Source: Alphaproteobacteria bacterium 46_93_T64 (GTDB lineage: Bacteria > Pseudomonadota > Alphaproteobacteria > Sneathiellales > Sneathiellaceae). From it: a stretch of 64,000 nt of DNA. Where the stretch lies: contig MAAN01000009.1 of assembly GCA_002163135.1 (NCBI GenBank), positions 62,001 through 126,000 of the forward strand. Direction: 5' to 3'. A program made the position numbers and the translations under genes. This document shows, in pieces, positions 17,797 through 26,458 of the stretch. A model generated the notes under the pieces. That model searched no databases. It worked only from the letters and a program-made list of their open reading frames with translations, and was not told the origin of the DNA. Each line of letters starts with the position of its first letter. Positions within the stretch are counted from its first letter, which is position 1.

Positions 17797-18378
17797 ATGC
17801 CTAAAAAACAAAAACTTATCATTGGGATAGCGGGTGCCTCCGGTGCCGTCTATGGCATTAGATTACTTGAAGCCTGCAATGAAATAGGTATCGAAACACA
17901 CTTAGTCATCAGCAAAGCTGCTGAGATTACTATTTTGCACGAGACCAAAACTAGCGCATCTGAGGTCAAAAAGCTTGCCACCAAATCGTATAAAGCGGCT
18001 GATATCGGCGCTGCGATTGCATCTGGCTCCTTTCAAAACGCGGGTATGGTGATTGCACCTTGTTCAATCAGATCAATGTCGGAAATAGCCACCGGTACAA
18101 CTGGCAGTTTGCTAACACGTGCTGCTGACGTTGCTTTGAAAGAGCGTCGTCGACTGGTTCTCATGTTACGGGAAACACCGTTACACAGCGGTCACCTTCG
18201 AAATCTGGCTCTTTTGTCCGATTTGGGCGCCATTATCGCTCCGCCTGTTCCGGCCTTCTACACACACCCCAAGACAATAGACGATATTGTTAATCAGTCA
18301 GTTGGAAGAGTGTTGGATCTAATGGAAATAGACAATGAAATTACCAAGCGGTGGAGCGGCCTTAAAGACGACAATTAA
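17797..18378 (+). CDS. ubiX: Flavin prenyltransferase UbiX
   Basis: UbiX makes prenylated FMN, the cofactor of UbiD-type decarboxylases in ubiquinone synthesis. The 193-residue protein shows the flavin-binding start IIGIAGASGAVYGIRLLEA, the CSIRSMSEIATG loop and RRLVLMLRETPLHSGHLRN, all family hallmarks. A frame can be read from a TTG at 17767, but the ATG at 17797 gives the normal N-terminus (MPKKQKLIIGI). No ubiD is in the window. The stop codon overlaps the stop of the convergent TIGR02444 gene by four bases (TTAA). Confidence 0.95.
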   Translation: MPKKQKLIIGIAGASGAVYGIRLLEACNEIGIETHLVISKAAEITILHETKTSASEVKKLATKSYKAADIGAAIASGSFQNAGMVIAPCSIRSMSEIATGTTGSLLTRAADVALKERRRLVLMLRETPLHSGHLRNLALLSDLGAIIAPPVPAFYTHPKTIDDIVNQSVGRVLDLMEIDNEITKRWSGLKDDN

Positions 18379-18947
18379 TCCAAATTGGGTGCCGTCACCG
18401 CATTTACATTGTCCAACCAGTTCGGAAACTTGCTCTCCTCAGAAAACACGGCCGCACAAATGATTTTGATGTCGCGCAAATCTTCTTCAGTCAAACCCAC
18501 TTTGCTGCTCTTTAGAACATCGAGAGTGTTTCTCAATGCATGATCAATTTGGCTGTTTTCAGATTGCTGCACGTTCGGATCGCCAGAGAACAAATCACCT
18601 AAGGCTGTTAATTCCTGGCGCTCAGCACTCAATTCATTTTCCAGAATGGAGATGCGAAGGACTTGTATTTTTGTTCCTTCTGTCGCCCTATTTTTTAGAA
18701 AATTTCGAACCTTTCTTAACGGCTTAATCACACTTGTCTGCCACTCGTCACTAATTTTCAGCACACTTTTCAGGATGTTTGTCGAAAACACGCCGTGTCC
18801 AATTTTGCCAGCCCAAACAGAAAACAACAATAGACTTACATCAACATCGCGGCGTTCCTGAAGCGCAAGGCACGCCTCTTTCACTCCGTCCAGGGCATAA
18901 ACTTGAACAACAAAGTCCCATAACGGGCGAGGAAGATTTTCTGCCAT
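18375..18947 (-). CDS. TIGR02444 family protein (DUF2390)
   Basis: The protein of 190 residues begins MAENLPRPLWDFVVQVYAL and continues with VKEACLALQERRDVDVSLLLFSVWAG, which is the signature of the TIGR02444 family, an uncharacterised proteobacterial group. The second half is predicted helical, with ELSAERQEL. The function is unknown. The ATG at 18947 with AGGTG five bases upstream is preferred to a GTG at 18995. No membrane segment or signal peptide is seen. Confidence 0.85.
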   Translation of the reverse strand: MAENLPRPLWDFVVQVYALDGVKEACLALQERRDVDVSLLLFSVWAGKIGHGVFSTNILKSVLKISDEWQTSVIKPLRKVRNFLKNRATEGTKIQVLRISILENELSAERQELTALGDLFSGDPNVQQSENSQIDHALRNTLDVLKSSKVGLTEEDLRDIKIICAAVFSEESKFPNWLDNVNAVTAPNLD

Positions 18948-19137
18948 GAAGCACCTATAAATAACGGAATCTTGACTTGCAAGGCGATCAACCACATAAC
19001 CTGCCTCACACTTATGATACTAGTCTATCTTATGGAAAAATGTTATTATACGCAGCGTTGGATTCTCACCCCGCAATTAACATATGTGATTTAGACGATC
19101 TAAACTTCGAGTATGTTTTTACAGGAAAAATGCAAGA

Positions 19138-19347
19138 ATGACAGTTATTGACGAACAAGAAGCTTTAAAACAGCGACTTGCCGAACTCAAAACAGAACAT
19201 CGTGATCTTGATATTGCAATTGACGCCCTTATCAATTCAGGTAATTACAATAACCTGCAACTTCAGCGGCTAAAAAAGCGCAAACTTATCCTGAAAGACC
19301 ACATTTTCGTGACAGAAAACGCCTTACTACCTGATATTATTGCTTAA
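19138..19347 (+). CDS. YdcH family (DUF465) small protein
   Basis: The 69-residue protein has the DUF465 pattern more fully than its paralogue at 17.5 kb: LKTEHRDLDIAIDALI followed by LQLQRLKKRKLILKDHI, two helices joined by an Asn-rich turn (NSGNYNN). The RLKKRKLxLKD block is the family hallmark. The family has no established function. It stands alone, followed by a convergent diguanylate cyclase gene 18 bases away. Confidence 0.88.
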   Translation: MTVIDEQEALKQRLAELKTEHRDLDIAIDALINSGNYNNLQLQRLKKRKLILKDHIFVTENALLPDIIA

Positions 19348-19365
19348 GGCTTGGCATAGCGCCGC

Positions 19366-20097
19366 TTACTTATCTTTTTTAATTTGCTGCTTTTGCTCAT
19401 ACATCTTGCTATCCGCTTCTGTTAGCGCTTGCTCTGGGTGTATGCCAGGCTCAATTGACACAATCCCATACGCCAATCCAACGTCCAATCGATTGCCTTC
19501 CCAAAAAATTGGATTACGTTCCAACTCTTGGGGTAGCCTTGACGCTAAAACGACAGCAGCCTCGGTATTTGTCTGCGACAAAATCAAGCCGAATTCATCA
19601 CCGCCGAGACGTCCGACGACATCACTTTCCCGAACACTTTGAATAAGTCGTTTAGAAAATTCTGAAAGTACGAAGTCACCTGCTTGATGGCCGTGCGCAT
19701 CATTAACGCCCTTAAATCCATTCAAATCAATATAGATCAAACTGGCAGGCTCCGCGTAACGTTCAACTGCGGCCTGAACCCGTGTCAACTCGCGCACAAA
19801 AGCGCGCCTGTTATAAATGGGTAAAAGAGGATCTTGATCCGCAAGTTTTTCAGCCTGAGCTAGTCTCTGGTTTACACCTTCCACAGAACGCCGCAAACGA
19901 TCAACTTCCCCCATCAATGACATGATCGCATCACGCACCTTCGGCGTAAGCTCATTTTCCGGAATACCCATGACAGAGGTTGTATCTTGAATAGCACGCG
20001 GTGCCGCCGAGCTTGAATAAGCTGAAGCGGCTGCAGCCGAAGCTGTTTTTCTGGTTGCTACTGTCGCGGCTGGGCGGCCTGTCGGACCAATTTTCAT
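19366..20097 (-). CDS. Diguanylate cyclase (GGDEF domain)
   Basis: The 243-residue protein has an Ala/Ser-rich, probably disordered N-terminus, a short coiled coil (DAIMSLMGEVDRLRRSVEG) and one GGDEF domain. The active site RLGGDEFG is intact and RESD, five residues upstream, is the product-inhibition I-site (RxxD), so it should make c-di-GMP with feedback control. There is no recognisable sensor domain or membrane segment; regulation could be through the coiled coil. Together with the EAL protein at 5.2-6.9 kb it shows active c-di-GMP turnover. Confidence 0.94.
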   Translation of the reverse strand: MKIGPTGRPAATVATRKTASAAAASAYSSSAAPRAIQDTTSVMGIPENELTPKVRDAIMSLMGEVDRLRRSVEGVNQRLAQAEKLADQDPLLPIYNRRAFVRELTRVQAAVERYAEPASLIYIDLNGFKGVNDAHGHQAGDFVLSEFSKRLIQSVRESDVVGRLGGDEFGLILSQTNTEAAVVLASRLPQELERNPIFWEGNRLDVGLAYGIVSIEPGIHPEQALTEADSKMYEQKQQIKKDK

Positions 20098-20291
20098 GTA
20101 CTGACCTGATAAAGTGCGTTTTCTTTTCTACTGAATCTTAAGGTATTTGCCGGAAAAACACAAAGATTACCAGTCGATTATTAACAATTGCCTTTATGTC
20201 ACTTTCAGATTGAGGCTTTTCTTGCTTCTTGCATGCGCCTGCCTATAATCCGCGCTATATCACGACAAACAATTCTGACCACCGGGAACGG

Positions 20292-20801
20292 ATGAAATAC
20301 ATGACACAAAGTGGGGCGCGAGTAGGCATAATTATGGGTAGCCAATCAGACTGGCCAATCATGAAACATGCCGCAGATACTTTGGCCGAACTCGGGGTGA
20401 ATTTCGAAGCAAAAATTGTTTCAGCTCACAGAACACCAGATCGTTTGTTTGAGTATGCTAAAAGTGCAAAAGATCGTGGTCTAAAAGTTATTATTGCAGG
20501 TGCCGGTGGTGCAGCTCACTTACCGGGGATGGCCGCATCAATGACCCCAATCCCGGTCTTAGGTGTCCCAATTGAAAGTAAAGCATTAAAGGGAATGGAC
20601 AGCCTGTTGTCGATTGTTCAGATGCCGGGCGGTGTCCCCGTAGGCACACTTGCAATCGGAAAAGCCGGGGCCATAAATGCAGCACTATTTGCAGCACAAA
20701 TTCTGGGTCTGACTGATCAAGATACAGCGACAGCCATTGATGACTGGCGGGAAAAACAAACTTCCGCCGTCGCTGAAGAACCAACTGACATTCCTCAATA
20801 G
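20292..20801 (+). CDS. purE: 5-(carboxyamino)imidazole ribonucleotide mutase
   Basis: PurE interconverts N5-CAIR and CAIR in purine synthesis. The class I signature is present: [44 protein letters not shown] and [23 protein letters not shown]. The N-terminal start could be the ATG at 20292 or at 20301; a TTG at 20229 is too far upstream. The C-terminus carries an acidic tail (EEPTDIPQ). It is followed ten bases later by purK, the usual pairing. Confidence 0.96.
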   Translation: MKYMTQSGARVGIIMGSQSDWPIMKHAADTLAELGVNFEAKIVSAHRTPDRLFEYAKSAKDRGLKVIIAGAGGAAHLPGMAASMTPIPVLGVPIESKALKGMDSLLSIVQMPGGVPVGTLAIGKAGAINAALFAAQILGLTDQDTATAIDDWREKQTSAVAEEPTDIPQ

Positions 20802-20811
20802 GATAGACCCA

Positions 20812-21900
20812 ATGACCATGATCGCACCGGGACAAACAATTGGTATCCTTGGGGACGGACAACTTGGCAGAATGATGGCACTTGCCGCTGCCGAGCTTGG
20901 GTACAAAACACACGTATTTGGGCAAGATCCGAATAGCCCGGCGGCACAAGTAAGTACTGCCGTTACCATCGCTCAATATACCGATGAAGACGCATTGCGT
21001 AAATTTGCCTCTTCAGTCGATGTAGTCACATTGGAATTCGAAAATATTCCAACGGCAACTCTTGATTTTCTGGAGGCAATCGTCCCTGTGCGCCCGGGAA
21101 AAAAGGTTCTGGAAATCACACAGGACCGGCATCTTGAAAAAAGCTTCCTCAATAGCCTTGGCGTCCCCACAGCCCCTTTTGCAAATGTAGAGTCTCTTGA
21201 AGATCTTCGTGCTGGGATTGCCAGGATCGGAACACCCGCGATCTTAAAGACACGACGTTTTGGATATGACGGTAAAGGTCAGGTTAAAATCAACGCTGCT
21301 ACTGAGATTGATGAAGCGTGGGAAGAAATTGGTGAGCAGCCTGCAATTCTTGAAGGTTTCGTACCCTTTGAACTTGAGATTTCAGTTATCGTCGCTCGCG
21401 GTATCAATGGGGACATACAATCTTATATTCCAGTAGAAAACAAACACAAGAACCACATTCTAGATATCACTTTGGCACCGGCTGACATCTTAATTTCCAT
21501 CTCGGAACATGCCGTAAAATTGGCACACAAAATTGCAGACCAAATCGATCTTGTTGGATTGATGGCCGTTGAAATGTTTGTAACTCGTGATGACGATGTA
21601 CTGGTGAACGAACTGGCACCACGTCCGCATAATTCTGGCCATTGGACGATTGAGGGCTGCACAGCCAGTCAGTTTAAGCAAAGCATCCGTGCCGCGGCGG
21701 GCCTTCCTTTGGCGTCCGCTGAGCGGCATTCCAATGCAGTAATGCGTAACCTGATTGGTGATGATATAAATCACTGGAATGACATTCTCTGTCATCCAGA
21801 GATGAGCCTTCACCTATACGGGAAAGCCGAGGCACGCGAAGGCCGCAAAATGGGCCATGTCACGCGCCTGTTCCCACTGGGTACTGCGCCTAAAGTCTGA
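20812..21900 (+). CDS. purK: 5-(carboxyamino)imidazole ribonucleotide synthase
   Basis: PurK uses ATP and bicarbonate to carboxylate AIR to N5-CAIR, the substrate of PurE. The ATP-grasp protein shows GILGDGQLGRMMALAAAELG, KTRRFGYDGKGQV, EGFVPFELEISVIVAR and NELAPRPHNSGHWTIEGC. The ATG at 20812 (AGGAT ribosome binding site) gives 362 residues; the upstream ATG at 20737 would overlap purE and is rejected. The next gene is convergent and ends three bases after this one. Confidence 0.96.
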   Translation: MTMIAPGQTIGILGDGQLGRMMALAAAELGYKTHVFGQDPNSPAAQVSTAVTIAQYTDEDALRKFASSVDVVTLEFENIPTATLDFLEAIVPVRPGKKVLEITQDRHLEKSFLNSLGVPTAPFANVESLEDLRAGIARIGTPAILKTRRFGYDGKGQVKINAATEIDEAWEEIGEQPAILEGFVPFELEISVIVARGINGDIQSYIPVENKHKNHILDITLAPADILISISEHAVKLAHKIADQIDLVGLMAVEMFVTRDDDVLVNELAPRPHNSGHWTIEGCTASQFKQSIRAAAGLPLASAERHSNAVMRNLIGDDINHWNDILCHPEMSLHLYGKAEAREGRKMGHVTRLFPLGTAPKV

Positions 21901-21902
21901 GT

Positions 21903-22634
21903 CTAGGCCCAACCACCAGCAAAATATAGCACCTGCCCTGTGATATAGTCTGACTTATCTGAAGACAGAAATGCGAGATATTCCCCCGCTTCTTCGGGCT
22001 TTCCAAGGCGTCCCAGAGGTATGGGCTTCGTAATTTTCTTTAAAGTCTCTTCGTTTTCCAAAAGCTCTTTTGGAAAATAAGTTGGGCTTTCAATAAAATT
22101 AGGCGCAAGTGAGTTCACTTGAATTCCTGATTTTCCAAGCTCTTTGGCAAGTGTCACCGCCAGCGCGTTCGCGCCACCGCGCGCTGCCACATACATCGAA
22201 TAATTAGGTAAACCATGTTTTGGCACCGCAGACGAGATGAATATTATCTTGCCCGAGCCACGTTTTTTCATATGGGCAGCCACATATTTTGCATAAGTGA
22301 AGCCTCTTACCAACAGCGCATCCAAAGTGTTTCTGAAATCTTCAATATCCGCCTCGTCAATTGAGGCTCTGATAGCTGGATAGGCATCATTATTGACCAG
22401 AACATCCAGATGTCCTGCGATAGCCAATACGGCTTTTAAAACCTCTTCGGGGTCCTGCTCTGCCAGGGGTGTTACACCCGGCACTAATTCAGAAAAGGCA
22501 AGACGGGCATTTTCATCCACGAATGACGCATCTTGCGCAAATACCGTGGCCCCTTCTCTGATTAAAACAGAGGCGCCGGGCTTTCCGACAAAATGGGTCG
22601 CATCAGTGATCAGGATATTTTTGTTTTTCAGCAT
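21903..22634 (-). CDS. SDR-related protein with halohydrin dehalogenase signature
   Basis: The 243-residue protein is a short-chain dehydrogenase relative that lacks the normal TGxxxGIG cofactor motif and the YxxxK pair. It has instead T10-x4-F15-x-G17 (TDATHFVG) and S135-x12-Y148-x3-R152 (YVAAR), the two signatures used to recognise halohydrin dehalogenases, plus a P178-N179-F180 segment matching the PNY halide pocket of HheC, and a C-terminal ITGQVLYFAGGW like HheC. Such enzymes eliminate halide from vicinal halohydrins to give epoxides, without NAD. The role here is inferred; the context (purK, COQ9) gives no dehalogenation partner. An unusual SDR is the alternative. Confidence 0.7.
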   Translation of the reverse strand: MLKNKNILITDATHFVGKPGASVLIREGATVFAQDASFVDENARLAFSELVPGVTPLAEQDPEEVLKAVLAIAGHLDVLVNNDAYPAIRASIDEADIEDFRNTLDALLVRGFTYAKYVAAHMKKRGSGKIIFISSAVPKHGLPNYSMYVAARGGANALAVTLAKELGKSGIQVNSLAPNFIESPTYFPKELLENEETLKKITKPIPLGRLGKPEEAGEYLAFLSSDKSDYITGQVLYFAGGWA

Positions 22635-22671
22635 TGTTTTTTCCTGTTCGTCAAAATTATGTGACTGAGTT

Positions 22672-23328
22672 CTAGCGTGCTTTCAAATTCCGAAAAAACC
22701 GTGCTGGAGATATAAAATCGGGCGCAGCTGGTTTCTTCGAGAAGAATTTCTTTGTTTTGTATTTGACCTTTTCGAACTGCATGACATTTTCAATACGGCG
22801 ATCCAAGAACGCCCACGTGCTATCGAAATCTTCTGAACTATCATCTAGCCAGAATAATAGTGTCGAGCAATACACCAAAGAAAGTGTAAAGCGCTTCGTA
22901 TAGTAACTGAAATCTGTCGACGTATCACCCGTTGCGTACCACATACGGCTCACGGTGCTCTCCGTCAGTTTAAGGCCAAGAGCAGCGTTCTGCGGCAATG
23001 CCAGCAAAGTAAGCGCGTTCCGAATAGCTTCCCTATAAGGTGCATAGATTTCCAGTCGCAACCTTACAGCTAAGGTAATGCGTTCCCGGATTTTCATTGA
23101 GAGAACATTATGTTCGCTCAACTGCTCTTCCATATGATCATCAGCGTGCTCAATAAAGAACGCGATTAGATCAACGGGCCCGTTCGGAAAATGGCGTTCA
23201 AACAAGAAGGGATCGACTTTTAGATCCTCGGCCGCATGTTTAATCGCTTTTGTAGACCAACCATCGAACAAAACATGTGGCAGTACGGCTTCAAGTAAGC
23301 TTGCCTTTTCTTCGGTTTGAACCGTCAT
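22672..23328 (-). CDS. COQ9 family protein (ubiquinone biosynthesis)
   Basis: This 218-residue protein has a TetR-like helical start (AVLPHVLFDGWSTKAIKHAAEDL) and the COQ9 core, including YAPYREAIRNALTLLALPQNA, MWYATGDTSTDFSYYTKR and FLDRRIENVMQFEK. COQ9 binds lipids and supports the hydroxylase COQ7 in ubiquinone synthesis in mitochondria and alphaproteobacteria. The ATG has GGAGGA eight bases upstream. The C-terminus is Lys-rich and possibly membrane-associated. It lies between the dehalogenase-like gene and def, both on the same strand. Confidence 0.9.
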   Translation of the reverse strand: MTVQTEEKASLLEAVLPHVLFDGWSTKAIKHAAEDLKVDPFLFERHFPNGPVDLIAFFIEHADDHMEEQLSEHNVLSMKIRERITLAVRLRLEIYAPYREAIRNALTLLALPQNAALGLKLTESTVSRMWYATGDTSTDFSYYTKRFTLSLVYCSTLLFWLDDSSEDFDSTWAFLDRRIENVMQFEKVKYKTKKFFSKKPAAPDFISPARFFRNLKAR

Positions 23329-23343
23329 TTCATTCCTCCAAGA

Positions 23344-23895
23344 TTAGTCAGATACCTTATAGGTTTCCATAAATGCCTGCATTTCTGTTTCATACACCAA
23401 ATTACGCAGATCTGTCATCCGTTCAGGATACAAAATACCGTCTAAATGATCCACTTCGTGCTGAACGACACGCGCATGAAAACCATGAGCCTCTCTTTGA
23501 ACCAAATGCCCTTCCAGATCTTGCCCGCTATATTGTATCTTTGTAAATCGCGGGACAAGTCCACGCAGCCCCGGCACAGACAAACAACCCTCCCACCCCA
23601 GTGCGGTTTCCTCTTCTAGAATTTCGATTTTCGGATTGATCAGAACAGTCTCGGAAATTCCCTCCCCCTCACCTCCGTCCTCCTGAGACAAACGATCGCC
23701 AGGAACAGAAAAAATCACCACTCTTAATAAAATCCCTATTTGCGGGGCTGCCAATCCAACGCCTCCGGCCTCTGCCATACTGAGTCGCATAACCTCAACT
23801 AAACTCCGAATCTCTTCGGTTGTAGGATCGTCAACTGGGGCCGCTAATTCACGGAGTAACGGATTTCCCATCTTCAATATCGGTTTCGCAGTCAT
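23344..23895 (-). CDS. def: Peptide deformylase
   Basis: Peptide deformylase removes the formyl group from nascent N-termini. The three metal/active-site motifs are intact: GVGLAAPQIG, EGCLSVPG with the metal cysteine, and QHEVDHLDG with two metal histidines. The protein is 183 residues from the ATG at 23895 (a GTG at 23901 is possible). An acidic Gly/Glu-rich insert (EDGGEGEG) sits between the first two motifs. No fmt gene follows, so this may be an additional, unlinked deformylase copy. Confidence 0.94.
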   Translation of the reverse strand: MTAKPILKMGNPLLRELAAPVDDPTTEEIRSLVEVMRLSMAEAGGVGLAAPQIGILLRVVIFSVPGDRLSQEDGGEGEGISETVLINPKIEILEEETALGWEGCLSVPGLRGLVPRFTKIQYSGQDLEGHLVQREAHGFHARVVQHEVDHLDGILYPERMTDLRNLVYETEMQAFMETYKVSD

Positions 23896-24057
23896 TTCCA
23901 CTTATCAGCACCCACATATTTATGTTAAATTGCAATTTCTTTGGTTGTTTTCCAAATTATAGCGTTTATACCTTCACAACGGAAAGAGGTCATGCTACTA
24001 AGCACGCCACTTTGTGAACGGATTTAATCACATTCAAGGATAGGAGCACTTTTAGCT

Positions 24058-24258
24058 GTGCAGGTACATGTTCGCGACAACAATGTCGATCAAGCGCTAC
24101 GCGCTCTAAAAAAGAAAATGCAACGTGAAGGCATCTTCCGTGAGTTAAAACTCCGCGGTGCTTACGAAAAGCCATCAGAGAAACGCGCTCGTCAAAAAGC
24201 GGAAGCGATCCGTCGCGCCCGTAAATTGGCTCGTAAACGCGCCCTTCGCGAAGGTTAG
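24058..24258 (+). CDS. rpsU: 30S ribosomal protein S21
   Basis: The 66-residue basic protein reads [20 protein letters not shown] and continues with the S21 pattern GIFRELKLR and [24 protein letters not shown]. The start is GTG at 24058; no in-frame ATG or other start lies between it and the AGGAG eleven bases upstream. A strong terminator follows at 24306-24336. It is an independent transcript, divergent from def. Confidence 0.96.
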   Translation: MQVHVRDNNVDQALRALKKKMQREGIFRELKLRGAYEKPSEKRARQKAEAIRRARKLARKRALREG

Positions 24259-24305
24259 ATCTCGCATCAGAAGACTTTAAAGTCTTCCCTAAAATAATTA
24301 CTCAA

Positions 24306-24336
24306 AGCCGCTCTGGTTCGCCAGATAGCGGCTTTT
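24306..24336 (+). terminator. Rho-independent terminator after rpsU
   Basis: AGCCGCT (24306-24312) pairs with AGCGGCT (24327-24333), with an inner CTGG/CCAG stem around a TTCG tetraloop, followed by TTTT. It is the textbook shape and lies 48 bases after rpsU. Confidence 0.88.
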
Positions 24337-24380
24337 AGTGTTTGTTCAAATAACATTGCTTTGCCGCATTGGGGGATCAC

Positions 24381-25241
24381 ATGCAACCGGAAGAAATCGA
24401 AAGTATTCAAATAGATTTCGCTACGAGCGATGGTTGGATTCTAAAAGCAAATCGTTACGCACCGCCGTCAGGTGACATCAAAGCGATTGTTTTGTTGATG
24501 CCTGCAATGGGATCTCATTCTAGGCCAGCTCGATTTATGGCAAGTGCTCTTGCAAAAATGGGGAATCTTGTCGTTGCACTGGACCCGCGCGGTCACGGTC
24601 AGAGTAAGCCGCACCCAAAACGCGGCATTGATTACGGTTTTGATCATATTTTAAAATACGATCTCCCTGCTGTGGTCGCCTCCATAAAAGAAAATAACCC
24701 TGATCTGCCGATCTTTATGATCGGGCATAGTCTGGGGGGACACTTGTCAGCAATTTTTGCTGCGGAAAATCCCGATGAAATAAGCGGTGTGATAACTCTT
24801 ACGTCTGCCCATCTTCATTCAAAAATAATTGGCCGACCAGCGCTTATTCTTTTCACAGCTTTCGCGGCGATTTCGAAGCTTTTTGGATATCTTCCTGGTC
24901 AACACTTCGGATGGGGAACGCCAATTGCACGGAAGCAAGTCATGGATTGGGCAAAATGGGGTATCACAGGTGTTTTACGAGGAACAGATGGGCGCAATCT
25001 TGAGCCTGTATTAGCGACGTCCGGCACCCCGACATTATGCATCGGCTTTACAGATGATCTTCGCATGGCTCCTACGCGCAGCACCAAAGCATTTTCAGAA
25101 TTAATGCCAGCAGAAATCTCCACGCATTGGGAGATCGCACCTGCAGACGTCAATGCAAAAAAATTAGGACATTTTGATCATTTGCGAACCGGCACTGTTC
25201 TCTGGGAACGCCTCAATCATTGGATAGATGAACGAGCTTAA
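24381..25241 (+). CDS. Alpha/beta hydrolase (serine lipase/esterase type)
   Basis: The 286-residue protein has the alpha/beta hydrolase fold: a strand-turn MPAMGSHSRPARFM, DPRGHGQSKPH, the nucleophile elbow GHSLGGHLS, and a likely catalytic His in LGHFDHLR near the C-terminus. It resembles the hydrolase_4/monoacylglycerol lipase group; substrate unknown. The ATG at 24381 has GGGGGATC upstream; an in-frame TTG at 24369 is less likely. No signal peptide is seen, so it is probably cytoplasmic. Its stop overlaps that of the convergent regulator by four bases (TTAA). Confidence 0.86.
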   Translation: MQPEEIESIQIDFATSDGWILKANRYAPPSGDIKAIVLLMPAMGSHSRPARFMASALAKMGNLVVALDPRGHGQSKPHPKRGIDYGFDHILKYDLPAVVASIKENNPDLPIFMIGHSLGGHLSAIFAAENPDEISGVITLTSAHLHSKIIGRPALILFTAFAAISKLFGYLPGQHFGWGTPIARKQVMDWAKWGITGVLRGTDGRNLEPVLATSGTPTLCIGFTDDLRMAPTRSTKAFSELMPAEISTHWEIAPADVNAKKLGHFDHLRTGTVLWERLNHWIDERA

Positions 25242-26059
25242 ACGTTCGCCATCGCTTTTACGATTTGTTCTGTTTCTGCATTCGCTGGAAACATGCTTTC
25301 GACCATGATCTCTTCTGCGGTTACATCTTGCGGCGTTCCGAAACTGGCGATTGTCGTAATCCATGATAACGTTACGCCGTTCAGCTCCAGCTCAATGGGA
25401 AGTACGGGCAGGGCATCATGGCTGGGATCTTCAAATGAGAAGTCAGTTGGCACGCCCGGATAGGCGAGTACTTCATTGAGGATTTTCACTAACGGATCGT
25501 TTTCGTCGCGTCCGTTGACTTGTCTGTAAGCCCTATGGATCATATGACGCGCAGCTCGCTCCCAATCTTTCACGACAGTTCGAAATCCTTCGGGGTGCAA
25601 CGTCATTCTCAGGATATTTGGCGGGCCCGCCTCCCCGCCCAATTGGAAACCTAGGGCTTGCATCAGCTTGGCGCCCGCATGGTTTATCATCAATACATCA
25701 AAGCATCTGTTCATGACTAAAGCCGGATATGGTTCCTGTTGTTGCAAAATATAATCCAGCGCGCGGCGCACCTGATCGAGCCCTTCTCCCTCTAATGGGC
25801 GTTCTGTATAGGCAGCACGATAGCCTGCATCACTTAGTAACCTGTTCCGATCCCGAAGGGGCAGGTCCATTGTGGCAGCAAGGCGCATCACCATCTCACG
25901 GCTCGGATGCGATCGCCCTGTTTCCAAGAAACTCAAATGACGAGCTGAACTATCCGCTGCCAACGCCAGATCCAACTGACTAAGCCCACGTATCTGTCGC
26001 CATTTACGAAGCAGAGCTCCAAACTCAGATACATTTTTCTTCAACGCTGCTTCCGACAT
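25238..26059 (-). CDS. XRE-family regulator with MmyB-like ligand-binding domain
   Basis: The N-terminal helix-turn-helix is FGALLRKWRQIRGLSQLDLA followed by SSARHLSFLETGRSHPSREM. The C-terminal half has the MmyB-like PAS-type domain (PYPALVMNRCFDVLMINHAG, and a long region with DPLVKILNEVLAYPGVP), found in regulators of antibiotic and fatty acid metabolism that bind fatty acids. The ATG at 26059 has GGAG six bases upstream and is preferred to 26071. The likely target could be the convergent hydrolase or neighbouring genes, but no operator was identified. Confidence 0.88.
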   Translation of the reverse strand: MSEAALKKNVSEFGALLRKWRQIRGLSQLDLALAADSSARHLSFLETGRSHPSREMVMRLAATMDLPLRDRNRLLSDAGYRAAYTERPLEGEGLDQVRRALDYILQQQEPYPALVMNRCFDVLMINHAGAKLMQALGFQLGGEAGPPNILRMTLHPEGFRTVVKDWERAARHMIHRAYRQVNGRDENDPLVKILNEVLAYPGVPTDFSFEDPSHDALPVLPIELELNGVTLSWITTIASFGTPQDVTAEEIMVESMFPANAETEQIVKAMANV

Positions 26060-26198
26060 GATGCTCTCCATTTTGAAACTGGCAGAAACTATAGGCTAAT
26101 AAAAAGACGATAAACATTACCTCTCAGGTAATATTGATGCGATATAAATCAATGCCTTAGCTCTCCAAAACGACGGACGTCCGTCAACTGCTTTTTGC

Positions 26199-26399
26199 TT
26201 AGGTGTCTTTTCGCCCATAAACCAAGTTACTTTTTTCCAATTTAGCTATCGCCATATCCGCTACTTCCTGCTGGATTGGCAGATAGAGATATTCCAGCAT
26301 ATCATCAATTCTTTATTTACTATGACCGGTAATATGCCGAATTTTTCGGAGCCGCATCCCGCCAGTTTGGGATTGATAGCCGTTGTCCGTCTTGAATTT
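26199..26399 (-). pseudogene. Decayed tyrosine recombinase C-terminus
   Basis: On the minus strand the frame from 26399 to 26199 reads, in short, RKIRHITGHSK, a stop, then IDDMLEYLYLPIQQEVADMA and AIAKLEK. The IxxITGHS box and the following helix resemble the C-terminal end of phage/ICE-type tyrosine recombinases, with the usual IxxILExY block present but no clear catalytic tyrosine context. The in-frame stop and absence of the catalytic core upstream make it a relic. It occupies the 400-base stretch between the XRE gene and the cyclase gene, where I see nothing else convincing. The recognition is from memory of the family and is tentative. Confidence 0.4.
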
Positions 26400-26458
26400 C
26401 TAGCTCAATGTATTTGAATTTCCATTTCCACACTACAGCGGACATTTATTGCAGGCGA

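Noticed and set aside
26320-26445. A 41-residue minus-strand frame starting MSAVVWKWKFKYIELEIQDG in the gap after the cyclase gene.
   Set aside because: No ribosome binding site, no recognised family, and it shares its DNA with the integrase-like frame in another phase. I cannot choose it over decay.
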